A stretch of DNA of 64,000 nt from Rhizobium lentis (GTDB lineage: Bacteria > Pseudomonadota > Alphaproteobacteria > Rhizobiales > Rhizobiaceae). Made by a program: the position numbers and the translations under genes. The notes below the pieces were generated by a model, which saw only the letters and a list, made by a program, of their open reading frames with translations, was not told where the DNA came from and searched no databases. Shown here piece by piece: positions 11,081-19,074 of the stretch. Position 1 is the stretch's first letter. Every line of letters begins with the position of its first letter. The stretch is from NCBI RefSeq assembly GCF_014200175.1, contig NZ_JACHBD010000008.1, forward strand, positions 277,024-341,023. Reading direction: 5' to 3'.

Positions 11081-11193
11081 CCACCCTCACCACCGTCATG
11101 CTCGGCCTTGAGCCGAGCATCCACGCCGCATCCATCGGCAGCAGTGTCATGGATCCCAGGCTCAAGGCCTGGGATGACGGAGAGCGTGGTTGG
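11081..11193. repeat. Palindromic repeat, family B
   Basis: Two sub-hairpins flanked by a dyad. CCGTCAT (11093-11099) pairs with ATGACGG (11174-11180). Inside are GCTCGGCCTTGAGCCGAGC and CCCAGGCTCAAGGCCTGGG, each a self-complementary hairpin with a CTTGAG or CTCAAG core. The outer borders CCACCCTCACCA and TGGT are partly complementary. Confidence 0.75.
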
Positions 11194-11270
11194 CGTTTTC
11201 GTCAAACTCGTTGTCAGCGTACAGAGGGATACCACAACGGGTGGTTCATCACGCCGGCACCTACTACACG

Positions 11271-11410
11271 CTCCATCATCCTGTGCTCGTCACAGGAGTC
11301 GAGCCACGGCGTGTCGCTGCCGGGAATGACTCCTATACGATTAAGGGAGTTTCCCGCGCCCAAGGACTTGGGCGCATTGGATTGCTGTGACGAGCAGAGG
11401 AATGAGGCTG
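11271..11410. repeat. Palindromic repeat, family C, copy 2
   Basis: Diverged copy of the element found inside tilS. It shares GCGCCCAAGGAC(C/T)TGGGCGC, the TTGGATT-CTGTGACGAGCA core, GGAATGACTC and the right end AGGAATGAGG. The left end (CATCATCCTGTGCTCGTCACAGGA) is rearranged relative to copy 1. Confidence 0.8.
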
Positions 11411-11690
11411 GGGTGAGCGTCCTAGCCGGATGATATTGCATGCCGCGTCACAGCTGGACGAGGATATGGGAAGAGCTAGCACGCAAAGCAGCCCAAACGC
11501 CTCGTCACGTCCATAACTTCGAAGGGCTTTACCGCGACAATCGAAGTTTCCTCTACATGAAGCTTCAAGATCTACAGTAAATAATCGTGGTTAAGCAGCT
11601 TTTAAGGTTTCCGGTTCATTATCCATACGAAGCGTATCAGATTGGCGGCGACTTGAGCCTGCCGATGTAACGGATTTTGGAGTGGGATCC

Positions 11691-12527
11691 ATGAAAAGAA
11701 GCTTGTCCGGCATCTTCGCGGCATTGTTGATCGCGACAAATGCCTATTCCGCGGACTTCGCTCCGGCCGAGCCCATCCCGGAGCAGCCGCCCGAGGTGAC
11801 GGTCAGTGAAGCGACGGGCTGGTACCTGCGCGGCGATGTCGGTTATGCCTTTACCGATCTGCGCGGTGCCCGTTATTTCCAGGGCAGCAATGCTACCGAA
11901 GTCGATTTCGACGACGCTGACCTCGACGACGCATGGACGATCGGCGGCGGTGTCGGTTACCAGATCAACAGCTACCTGCGCACCGATCTGACCTTCGATT
12001 ATCTCACCCAGGCCGACTTCCGCGGCTCGACGGTCGGTCAGTGCGGCTTCCCGCTGGTGGATTGCACTTCGCGCGACCGCTCGTCGCTGACGGCCTATAC
12101 GCTGCTCGCCAACGCCTATGTCGATCTCGGCACCTACGGCTACGTCACGCCTTATGTCGGCGCCGGTATCGGCGGCTCCTACGTCAAGTGGAAAAACCTG
12201 CGCAACGTCGCCTGCGCCGATGACGGCAGCTTCTGCGATGACGAGGTCACCCATGGCGGCAAGGGCAACTGGCGCTTTACTTACGCCCTCATGGCCGGCG
12301 CTTCGGTCGACGTTACCTGCAACATCAAGGCCGATGTCGGCTACCGCTACCTGCATATCGACGGCGGCAACATGTTCGGCTATGCCGAAAACGGCGGCCC
12401 GGGCCGCGACAAGGGTCTGAGCGTCCACGAAGCCCGCGTCGGCGCCCGCTATCTCTTTGGTGGATGCGCCCAGGCGAGCTACGAACCGCCGCCGGAAATC
12501 CCGCTGCAGCAGCCGGTCTACAAGTAA
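11691..12527 (+). CDS. Outer-membrane beta-barrel protein
   Basis: The 278-residue product begins with a signal peptide (cleavage after about residue 22, AYSA) followed by an opal/OmpW-like beta-barrel pattern: alternating aromatic and small residues, GWYLRGDVGYAF, GVGYQINSYLRTDLTFDY, GTYGYVTPYVGAGIG and a strand ending ARVGARYLFGG. Such proteins are abundant surface antigens in Rhizobiales (Omp25/31-like families). The tail after the last strand is Pro-rich (PPPEIPLQQPVYK), so the classic terminal aromatic is not at the very end. Monocistronic: a repeat cluster lies upstream and a strong terminator downstream. Exact role unknown. Confidence 0.8.
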   Translation: MKRSLSGIFAALLIATNAYSADFAPAEPIPEQPPEVTVSEATGWYLRGDVGYAFTDLRGARYFQGSNATEVDFDDADLDDAWTIGGGVGYQINSYLRTDLTFDYLTQADFRGSTVGQCGFPLVDCTSRDRSSLTAYTLLANAYVDLGTYGYVTPYVGAGIGGSYVKWKNLRNVACADDGSFCDDEVTHGGKGNWRFTYALMAGASVDVTCNIKADVGYRYLHIDGGNMFGYAENGGPGRDKGLSVHEARVGARYLFGGCAQASYEPPPEIPLQQPVYK

Positions 12528-12545
12528 ATTCAATCCGCTTGCATC

Positions 12546-12580
12546 AAAAAGCCGCCCCCGGTGGGGCGGCTTTTTTATTT
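12546..12580 (+). terminator. Rho-independent terminator after the barrel protein
   Basis: Arms AAAAAGCCGCCCC and GGGGCGGCTTTTT around loop CGGT, running into a T tract. Confidence 0.92.
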
Positions 12581-12635
12581 CCGCCACTCCGCCTGCGTCA
12601 AAATATCTACCGGTTGCGACACTTCGATCTTGACT

Positions 12636-12706
12636 ATGACGCCGCCGATCCATACACACGGCGGCGGGACACCCTTCCCCAACGAAGGGCTTTCTATCTG
12701 AGAGGA
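12636..12706 (+). promoter_or_regulatory. Structured 5' leader of serC (serC-motif RNA candidate)
   Basis: Two hairpins stand immediately before serC: CGCCGCC/GGCGGCG (12640-12646 with 12660-12666) and CCCTTC/GAAGGG (12672-12677 with 12684-12689), followed by the GAGAGGATAGC ribosome-site region. A conserved cis-acting RNA called the serC motif is known upstream of serC in Alphaproteobacteria. Position and two-hairpin layout fit it, but I could not align the consensus. Confidence 0.6.
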
Positions 12707-12713
12707 TAGCATC

Positions 12714-13892
12714 ATGGCGAAGACCGCAAAGCCGGACATCCGTCCGCATAATACCCATTTTTCTTCTGGCCCCTGCTCGAAGCGCCCCGGTTGGTCGCTC
12801 GAAGCCCTTTCCGACGCGGCCCTCGGCCGTTCGCACCGCGCGAAGGTCGGCAAGGCCAAGCTCAAGCAGGCCATCGACCTTACCCGTGAAATTCTCGAAG
12901 TGCCGGCGGATTACCGCATCGGCATCGTTCCGGCCTCCGACACCGGCGCCGTCGAAATGGCGCTCTGGTCGCTGCTCGGCGAACGCGGCGTCGACATGCT
13001 CGCCTGGGAAAGCTTCGGCGCCGGCTGGGTCACCGATGTCGTCAAGCAGCTGAAGCTCAAGGATGTGCGCAGGCTCGAAGCCGGTTACGGCGAGCTTCCC
13101 GATCTCTCGGCTGTCGATTTCGACCGTGACGTCGTCTTCACCTGGAACGGCACCACATCAGGTGTGCGCGTGCCGAACGGCGATTTCATCCCCGCCGACC
13201 GCAAGGGCCTGACGATCTGTGACGCCACTTCGGCCGCTTTCGCCCAGGAACTCGATTTCGCCAAGCTCGATGTCGTCACCTTCTCCTGGCAGAAGGTTCT
13301 GGGCGGCGAGGGCGCGCACGGCGTCATCATCCTTTCGCCGCGCGCCGTCGAGCGCCTCACCACCTACACGCCGGCCTGGCCGCTGCCGAAGATCTTCCGC
13401 ATGACCTCGGGCGGCAAGCTGACGGAAGGCATCTTCCAGGGCGAGACGATCAATACGCCGTCGATGCTCTGCGTCGAGGACTATATCGATGCGCTGCTCT
13501 GGGCCAAAGAGCTCGGCGGTCTCAAGGCGCTGATCGCGCGCGCCGATGCCAATGCCAAGGTCATCCACGATTTCGTCGCGGCGAACGACTGGATCGCCAA
13601 TCTCGCCGTCAAGGCGGAAACGGCCTCCAACACCTCCGTCTGCCTGAAGATCGTCGACAAGGACATCGCGGCGCTCGACGACGATGGACAGGCGAATTTC
13701 GCCAAGGGTCTGGTCGGCCTGCTGGAAAAGGAAGGTGTCGCCTATGACATCGGCCATTACCGCGACGCGCCGTCGGGTCTGCGCATCTGGGCCGGTGCCA
13801 CGATCGAGGCATCCGACATGCAGAAGCTGATGCCCTGGCTTTCCTGGGCCTTCGAAACGCAGAAGGCACAGCTCTCCCAGGCTGCCGCCTGA
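12714..13892 (+). CDS. serC: SerC, phosphoserine aminotransferase
   Basis: PLP enzyme converting 3-phosphohydroxypyruvate and glutamate to phosphoserine in serine synthesis; it can also serve pyridoxal phosphate synthesis. The 392-residue protein contains HFSSGPCSKRPGW at the N-terminus, CDATSAAFAQELDF (PLP-binding Asp) and the Schiff-base lysine K194 in SWQKVLGGEGAHG. This is the alphaproteobacterial/archaeal-like subtype. GAGAGGA lies before ATG 12714. It is the first gene of a serC-serA pair. Confidence 0.96.
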   Translation: MAKTAKPDIRPHNTHFSSGPCSKRPGWSLEALSDAALGRSHRAKVGKAKLKQAIDLTREILEVPADYRIGIVPASDTGAVEMALWSLLGERGVDMLAWESFGAGWVTDVVKQLKLKDVRRLEAGYGELPDLSAVDFDRDVVFTWNGTTSGVRVPNGDFIPADRKGLTICDATSAAFAQELDFAKLDVVTFSWQKVLGGEGAHGVIILSPRAVERLTTYTPAWPLPKIFRMTSGGKLTEGIFQGETINTPSMLCVEDYIDALLWAKELGGLKALIARADANAKVIHDFVAANDWIANLAVKAETASNTSVCLKIVDKDIAALDDDGQANFAKGLVGLLEKEGVAYDIGHYRDAPSGLRIWAGATIEASDMQKLMPWLSWAFETQKAQLSQAAA

Positions 13893-13905
13893 CGTGACAG
13901 CATCC

Positions 13906-13930
13906 GGCTCCGCCACAGGGCGGAGCCCTT
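13906..13930 (+). terminator. Hairpin between serC and serA
   Basis: Perfect nine-pair stem GGCTCCGCC (13906-13914) with GGCGGAGCC (13919-13927), loop ACAG, followed by the weak T-rich run CTTGATTT. It could act as a partial terminator or an mRNA-end stabiliser that lowers serA relative to serC. Confidence 0.4.
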
Positions 13931-13969
13931 GATTTCATCCATCGCTGAACATTTTTGAAGGAGTCCCTC

Positions 13970-15565
13970 ATGGCACCTCGCGTTCTCGTATCCGACGAAT
14001 TGTCGGAAACCGCCGTCCAGATCTTCCGCGACCGCGGCGTCGAAGTCGATTTCGAACCGCAGCTCGGCAAGGACAAGGACCGTCTGCTCGAAGTCATCGG
14101 CAAATATGATGGCCTCGCCATCCGTTCCGCCACCAAGGTGACTGAAAAGATCATCGAAGGGGCGAAGAACCTCAAGGTCGTCGGCCGCGCCGGCATCGGC
14201 GTCGACAATGTCGATATTCCGGCGGCCTCGCGCCGCGGCATCATCGTCATGAACACGCCCTTCGGCAATTCGATCACGACGGCCGAACACGCGATTGCGC
14301 TGATGTTCGCCGTCGCTCGCCAGCTTCCGGCAGCCGATACCTCGACGCAGGCCGGCAAATGGGAGAAGTCGAAATTCATGGGTGTCGAGATCACCGGCAA
14401 GACGCTCGGCGTCATCGGTGCCGGCAATATCGGCTCGATCGTCTGCGCCCGTGCCATCGGCCTCAAGATGCATGTCGTCGCCTACGACCCGTTCCTGTCC
14501 AAGGAGCGCGCCGAGGAGATGGGCGTCACCAAGGTCGAGCTGGACGAGCTTTTCGCCCGCGCCGATTTCATCACGCTGCACGTGCCGATGACCGACAGGA
14601 CGCGCGGCATCCTCAACAAGGAAGCGCTGGCGAAGACGAAGCCCGGCGTGCGCATCATCAATTGCGCCCGCGGCGGCCTGGTCGATGAAGCGGCTCTCGC
14701 CGAAGCCATCAAGTCCGGCCATGTCGCGGGTGCCGCCTTCGACGTGTTCGAGGTCGAACCCGCCAAGGAAAGCCCGCTCTTCGGCCTGCCGAATGTCGTC
14801 TGCACGCCGCATCTCGGCGCTTCGACGACCGAGGCGCAGGAAAACGTCGCTCTGCAGGTGGCCGAACAGATGTCGGACTATCTCGTCAAGGGTGCGGTCT
14901 CCAACGCCATCAACATGCCGTCGATCACCGCGGAAGAAGCGCCGATCCTCAAGCCTTTCATCCGACTTGCCGACGTTCTCGGCGCCTTCGTCGGCCAGGT
15001 CACCGAGGAGCCGATCAAGGAAATCGAGATCCTTTATGACGGCGTCACTGCCAACATGAACACGCGGGCGCTGACGAGCGCGGTGCTCGCCGGTCTCATC
15101 CGCCCGCAGGTCGCCGACGTCAACATGGTTTCGGCGCCGATCATGATCAAGGAAAAGGGGATCGTGCTTTCCGAGGTCAAGCGCGACAAGACGGGCGTCT
15201 TCGACGGCTATATCAAGCTGACGGTGACGACCGAGAGCATGACGCGTTCGATCGCCGGCACGGTGTTTTCGGACGGCAAGCCGCGCTTTATCCAGATCAA
15301 GGGCATCAATCTTGATGCCGATGTCGGCTCGCACATGATCTACATCACCAATACCGACGTCCCTGGTATGATCGGCTTCATCGGCACGACGCTCGGTGCT
15401 GCCGGCGTCAACATCGCCAACTTCCAGCTCGGCCGCGACAAGCAGGGCGGCGACGCCATCGCGCTGCTCTATGTCGACGGCGAGGTGGAGGACGGCGTCC
15501 TCGAACGGCTGACGGCGCACCAGGCAATCCGCCAGGCAAAGCTGCTGACATTCAACATAGAGTGA
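13970..15565 (+). CDS. serA: SerA, D-3-phosphoglycerate dehydrogenase
   Basis: Catalyses the first, NAD-dependent step of serine synthesis. The 531-residue long form has a substrate-binding and Rossmann region (LGVIGAGNIGSIV near residue 146), the catalytic Arg in NCARGGLVDE, the catalytic His in CTPHLGAST, an intervening ASB domain (about 315-455) and a C-terminal ACT domain beginning HMIYITNTDVPGMIG. The ACT domain implies possible serine feedback. GAAGGAG precedes ATG 13970. It follows serC by 77 bases. Confidence 0.97.
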   Translation: MAPRVLVSDELSETAVQIFRDRGVEVDFEPQLGKDKDRLLEVIGKYDGLAIRSATKVTEKIIEGAKNLKVVGRAGIGVDNVDIPAASRRGIIVMNTPFGNSITTAEHAIALMFAVARQLPAADTSTQAGKWEKSKFMGVEITGKTLGVIGAGNIGSIVCARAIGLKMHVVAYDPFLSKERAEEMGVTKVELDELFARADFITLHVPMTDRTRGILNKEALAKTKPGVRIINCARGGLVDEAALAEAIKSGHVAGAAFDVFEVEPAKESPLFGLPNVVCTPHLGASTTEAQENVALQVAEQMSDYLVKGAVSNAINMPSITAEEAPILKPFIRLADVLGAFVGQVTEEPIKEIEILYDGVTANMNTRALTSAVLAGLIRPQVADVNMVSAPIMIKEKGIVLSEVKRDKTGVFDGYIKLTVTTESMTRSIAGTVFSDGKPRFIQIKGINLDADVGSHMIYITNTDVPGMIGFIGTTLGAAGVNIANFQLGRDKQGGDAIALLYVDGEVEDGVLERLTAHQAIRQAKLLTFNIE

Positions 15566-15596
15566 GTTTCCTTCCTCACAAGGAAACAGGAGAACC

Positions 15597-15622
15597 CGGC
15601 GCCGGAAATGGCGCCGAGTTTT
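15597..15622 (+). terminator. Terminator after serA
   Basis: Stem CGGCGCC/GGCGCCG with loop GGAAAT, then AGTTTTC. The T run is short but placement fits. Confidence 0.6.
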
Positions 15623-15644
15623 CTGCGTCAGCAATGGGTATATT

Positions 15645-15911
15645 TCAGTGAGGCAAGCACTTGCGGCGAACGATCTTGCCGAAACGGGCTCTATCGTCCT
15701 CAGCCTTGGTGCGATGAAGGAAGGCGCGCCTGCTGCCGTCGAGACCCTGGAAGAATTCGTCCCAGGAAATCTCCTCCTGGGTATCCGAGGAAAAATCGAC
15801 GCGAACGGTTTCGCTGTCGCTCGCGTCCTTGATGCGTGCGGGATGGCCGCCTCGCTCTTCGATCCAGTGTCTGATCCTATTGTAATCCGCCGTCGTGCCG
15901 AACCTGGCCAT
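15645..15911 (-). CDS. Conserved hypothetical small protein
   Basis: An 88-residue acidic protein starting MARFGTTADYNRIRHWIEERGG. GGAGG stands six bases before this ATG, which is why it is chosen over an upstream in-frame ATG. The composition (charged, with EEISWDEFFQGLD) suggests a small soluble cytoplasmic protein. I recall similar short proteins in rhizobial genomes but know no function. It is convergent with serA. Confidence 0.65.
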   Translation of the reverse strand: MARFGTTADYNRIRHWIEERGGHPARIKDASDSETVRVDFSSDTQEEISWDEFFQGLDGSRRAFLHRTKAEDDRARFGKIVRRKCLPH

Positions 15912-16097
15912 GAAACCCTCCGCAGCATTCGATTGCGACATTGATCACCGGCAACGCATGATCGAAAGAATAGTTCCATAGGGCGATAATTATCTGCTCG
16001 ACGATTTGCGGTTGAGCCAGCTGGTGCTCAAGCATTCGTTATTTTGAGAACGGCGGCCGGAGCGGCATAATTGGCATTGGCTGGAAGGAGGATGCAT

Positions 16098-16199
16098 ATG
16101 AAACCCTATTCATTCTCGATAATAGGACTGGCGCTCATGACCGCCGTGATCGCCAATCCAGGCATCGCATTCGCCTGCAACAAGCTGATCGGCACCTGA
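16098..16199 (+). CDS. Tiny exported peptide, 33 residues
   Basis: ATG 16098 follows a near-perfect GGAAGGAGG site. The product begins MKPYSFSIIGLALMTAVIAN, a compact signal-peptide-like helix, then PGIAFAC and a short NKLIGT tail. A signal-peptidase site after AFA, or lipidation of the only Cys, would leave just seven residues, which recalls entericidin-like or leader-type peptides. A hairpin with a TTCG loop follows directly. No known family is recognised. Confidence 0.6.
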   Translation: MKPYSFSIIGLALMTAVIANPGIAFACNKLIGT

Positions 16200-16216
16200 G
16201 CCGCACCCCCGCTTTC

Positions 16217-16247
16217 AAGGCGCGGCTTCGGCCGCGCCTTCCTTTCT
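16217..16247 (+). terminator. Hairpin terminator after the 33-residue gene
   Basis: Perfect ten-pair stem AAGGCGCGGC (16217-16226) with GCCGCGCCTT (16231-16240), loop TTCG, followed by CCTTTCTC. It supports an independent short transcript for the small gene. Confidence 0.65.
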
Positions 16248-16382
16248 CACTGGCGAAACCGATCGGCCTCCCGAACGCCGCCCCTTGCGTCCCGATACAA
16301 TCCTTTCTATATCGATCGCTGATCGAAAGGCGGCCGATCCCGCCTGATACAGCAATCCGCCGCAATTGCAGCGCAAGGGCGG

Positions 16383-17612
16383 ATGATGAGCGCGCAGAAT
16401 TTGGCACTACCGTTGAACACACTGGATTTTGACAAGAAGCCGGAAGAGACCCGCGTCGTCGTCGCCATGTCGGGCGGCGTCGATTCCTCCGTCGTAGCCG
16501 GCCTTCTCAAACAGCAGGGTTACGACGTGCTCGGCATTACGCTGCAGCTTTACGATCATGGCGCCGCCGTTCATCGCGCCGGGTCGTGCTGCGCCGGCCA
16601 GGATATCGACGATGCCCGCCGCGTCTGCGAGACGCTCGGCATTCCGCATTACGTGCTCGATTACGAAAAGCGCTTTCGCGAGACGGTGATCAATCCCTTC
16701 GCCGAAAGCTATGTGGCCGGCGAAACGCCGATCCCTTGCGTTTCCTGCAACCAGACCGTCAAGTTCGCCGATCTTCTGGCGACCGCCAAGGAGCTCGGCG
16801 CCGATGCGCTGGCGACCGGCCACTATATCCGTTCGCGGCCGAACCCTTCGCCCGAACATCCCCGCCGCCGTGCGCTGTTCCGTCCGGCCGACGCCGACCG
16901 CGACCAGAGCTATTTCCTGTTCGCCACGACGCAGGAGCAGATCGATTATCTGCGCTTTCCGCTCGGCGGCCTGCCGAAGGCCGAGACCCGCCGGCTGGCC
17001 GAAGAGATGGGCCTCGTCGTCGCGAAGAAGGCCGACAGCCAGGACATCTGCTTCGTGCCGCAGGGCAAATATTCCGACATCATCACCAAGCTGAAGCCGA
17101 ATGCGGCGCTTGCCGGCGAGATCGTCCATCTCGACGGCCGCGTATTGGGAAGCCATGAAGGCATCCTGCATTTCACCATCGGCCAGCGCCGAGGCATCGG
17201 CATCGCCACCGGCGAACCGCTCTATGTCGTCTATCTCGACGCTCGGTCGCGCCGCGTCATCGTCGGCCCGAAGGAGGCGCTGGAAACCCACCGCGTCTAT
17301 CTGCGCGACGTCAACTGGCTCGGCGACGAGACGCTTGCGGAAGCAGCGTCCGGCGAAGGCTTTGGCTGTTACGCCAAGGTCCGCTCGACCAGGGCGCCGG
17401 CGCCGGCCGTGCTGCATGTCGATTCCACCGGCACCTATGTCGATCTGACGGTCGGCGAGGCCGGCATTGCTCCCGGCCAGGCCTGCGCGCTCTATTCCGC
17501 ACCCGGCGACGACGCCCGCGTCTTCGGCGGCGGCTTCATCGAGCGCTCCGAGCGCGAACCCTCGGCCGAGGCTTCGCTCAAGGCGCTGCTCGCCAGCCCC
17601 GTCGCCGCCTGA
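16383..17612 (+). CDS. mnmA: MnmA, tRNA 2-thiouridylase
   Basis: Thiolates U34 of tRNAs for Glu, Gln and Lys. The 409-residue protein has the PP-loop SGGVDSS, the first catalytic cysteine C119 in TPIPCVSCNQ and the partner C223 in DSQDICFVPQG, and a C-terminal beta-barrel region (GQRRGIGIATGEPLYVV). ATG 16383 and ATG 16386 are adjacent alternatives behind AAGGGCGG. Monocistronic; tRNA-Met follows. Confidence 0.97.
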   Translation: MMSAQNLALPLNTLDFDKKPEETRVVVAMSGGVDSSVVAGLLKQQGYDVLGITLQLYDHGAAVHRAGSCCAGQDIDDARRVCETLGIPHYVLDYEKRFRETVINPFAESYVAGETPIPCVSCNQTVKFADLLATAKELGADALATGHYIRSRPNPSPEHPRRRALFRPADADRDQSYFLFATTQEQIDYLRFPLGGLPKAETRRLAEEMGLVVAKKADSQDICFVPQGKYSDIITKLKPNAALAGEIVHLDGRVLGSHEGILHFTIGQRRGIGIATGEPLYVVYLDARSRRVIVGPKEALETHRVYLRDVNWLGDETLAEAASGEGFGCYAKVRSTRAPAPAVLHVDSTGTYVDLTVGEAGIAPGQACALYSAPGDDARVFGGGFIERSEREPSAEASLKALLASPVAA

Positions 17613-17664
17613 AACCGATGGAGAGGGCGGGCGGCCAAGCCCAGCGTTTTTCTCTATCATGCGC

Positions 17665-17694
17665 TTGACACAAAGCCGAAGCGCACCTTATAAG
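17665..17694 (+). promoter_or_regulatory. Sigma-70-type promoter of tRNA-Met
   Basis: TTGACA (17665-17670), 18-base spacer, TATAAG (17689-17694), about 54 bases before the mature tRNA. The pattern matches the rRNA-type promoter at 63911. Confidence 0.75.
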
Positions 17695-17747
17695 CCGCTC
17701 ATCCCACGAGCCCGCAGCGCTTCGCGAGCAGGTATCGTTTGACCAGT

Positions 17748-17824
17748 GGCGGAGTAGCTCAGTAGGTCAGAGCAGAGGAATCATAATCCTTGTGTCGGGG
17801 GTTCAAATCCCTCCTCCGCTACCA
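17748..17824 (+). tRNA. tRNA-Met (CAT), elongator
   Basis: The 77-base cloverleaf has acceptor arms GGCGGAG/CTCCGCT, D stem GCTC/GAGC, anticodon loop ATCATAA (anticodon CAT), T arm GGGGGTTCAAATCCCTC and an encoded CCA end. The acceptor and T-arm sequences match elongator tRNA-Met of Alphaproteobacteria rather than initiator Met or the CAT tRNA-Ile2 that TilS modifies. Confidence 0.95.
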
Positions 17825-17961
17825 TCTCTTCATTGCAGAATTTGCGATTCTGGCGGCTCGATTCTGAGCCGGTTCCGACGGCCGCGGTAGCGCGTCCCTC
17901 CGCCAAAAGGCGTGGCGACATGACAAAATAACCTCGGATTTCGCTGACGCCGGGGCCAGCA

Positions 17962-18090
17962 CTATCTGTAGAGCATAAAATGCAATATGGGCATTTTCAT
18001 CGCCCAAAGATGGGATGCAGCAGCGATAATGATCGCCCATAAGGCCAGCGAGAACATGACCGCGGCTAACCTAATTCCCATTGACTGCAT
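17962..18090 (-). CDS. Small membrane protein, 42 residues
   Basis: The minus-strand ATG at 18090 follows GGAGGAACTG. The product begins MQSMGIRLAAVMFSLALWAI and is hydrophobic up to about residue 25 (IIIAAASHLW), consistent with one membrane helix and a short Met/His-rich tail. No family is recognised. It overlaps nothing else and lies 137 bases from tRNA-Met. Confidence 0.5.
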   Translation of the reverse strand: MQSMGIRLAAVMFSLALWAIIIAAASHLWAMKMPILHFMLYR

Positions 18091-18246
18091 CAGTTCCTCC
18101 ATCCCGGCATAATCGTCCCTCCTCGGACGATCTATTGCTAGCAGGGCGCAGGTCGATCAGCTATCGCAAGAAATCGCTAGTGGATCGCCGCTGCAGCGCG
18201 GGCTCGGAAAGAGGCAATGTTTGGCGCGGCGCCCTTTTCCTCTCTC

Positions 18247-19074
18247 TCAAACGACAAAGTGGAAGTTGTCGTATTGCGCGCCATAATAATCGGGGCCGCT
18301 CGTTTCGGTAATGACGGGCTCGGTGTCGAGCACGAGATAGTCGATCTGGCCATAGGCGCTGAGATCAATCACTTGCGGGTCATGAATGCTGTCGGCGGTC
18401 ACGTTGACCGTAACCAAGAACACAGCATCGCCGTTCAGCCTACCTTCGATCGTGAGAACGTTGTCATAGTCAGATGTGCCATTTGCCACGCTGAATTGCT
18501 CGATCTGGAAGGTGCCGCCGTCGGCGGCCTGGATGGGTGTCCAGAAGACGCCGCCTGACAGATAATGGTTGCCGTCGGCTTCCTTTTGTATCACTGCATC
18601 GTCACCATCGTGCCAAGCACCCCAATCGAAGCCCTTGTAGCCTGTGGGGAAATCATATTTGCCGACATCCTCGAAATTCACGAAGATGTCGCCACGCTCC
18701 GGCAGATCGACAGTGATATTGAGCAAGCCGAAGTCAGTGGCGCCTTTGCCGTCCGAGATCTTGAAATTGAACTGGTCGAGGAGTTGATCTCCAGGGCCGA
18801 GCGCTAATACCACCGGATTGGAGTGATCGAGTTCATAGGTATAGTAGCCGTCGGAATAGATGATCAACGTGCCGTATTTTCCCTCGATCGTCGTCGTCGT
18901 GGCCGGTCCGTCCGGAGTGGCCGGTTGCGGAATTCGCTGCCCGTTGACGAAGTTGAGACGCAGAAGATCTCCGTCGGCATCCCTGGAACCGTCCAGGATG
19001 TTGCCGTCAACCGACTTGTCGATGTCGAAAATGGGCTGGTATACGTCCGCTGCGACCGGCTTGTGGTTTGCCAT
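18247..19074 (-). CDS. VCBS/cadherin-like surface or secreted protein
   Basis: The 275-residue acidic protein starts ANHKPVAADVYQPIFDIDKS and contains a VCBS-type segment (about residues 55-120: EGKYGTLIIYSDGYYTYELD, DQFNFKISDGKG), then a beta-rich C-terminal half with FDWGAWHDGDDAV. There is no N-terminal signal peptide, as expected if it uses a type I secretion system with a C-terminal signal; no secretion genes are adjacent. The start at 19074 is set by GGGAGG upstream. Function unknown; adhesion or matrix binding is inferred only from the fold. Confidence 0.75.
   Translation of the reverse strand: MANHKPVAADVYQPIFDIDKSVDGNILDGSRDADGDLLRLNFVNGQRIPQPATPDGPATTTTIEGKYGTLIIYSDGYYTYELDHSNPVVLALGPGDQLLDQFNFKISDGKGATDFGLLNITVDLPERGDIFVNFEDVGKYDFPTGYKGFDWGAWHDGDDAVIQKEADGNHYLSGGVFWTPIQAADGGTFQIEQFSVANGTSDYDNVLTIEGRLNGDAVFLVTVNVTADSIHDPQVIDLSAYGQIDYLVLDTEPVITETSGPDYYGAQYDNFHFVV

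Larger units (their letters stand above)
10649..11690. other. Gene-free kilobase with clustered palindromic repeats
   Basis: No convincing gene was found between glmM and the outer-membrane protein. Open frames here (for example + strand 11035-11433) consist mostly of repeat sequence, lack a ribosome site and have no recognisable product. Three unrelated palindromic elements lie here in tandem (10729-10870, 11081-11193, 11271-11410). The stretch 11411-11690 is unstructured and includes the promoter and ribosome site (GGAG at 11679) of the following gene. Confidence 0.7.

Noticed and set aside
11035..11433. Plus-strand open frames in the repeat kilobase
   Set aside because: Composed of repeat families B and C, with no ribosome site and no homolog that I recognise.
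13757..15979. A 740-residue minus-strand open frame opposite serA
   Set aside because: Antisense to serA with no domain; stop codons are rare there because of serA codon use.
17819..18040. 73-residue minus-strand frame overlapping the tRNA-Met end
   Set aside because: Overlaps the tRNA and has no ribosome site; a shorter frame at 17962-18090 has far better signals.
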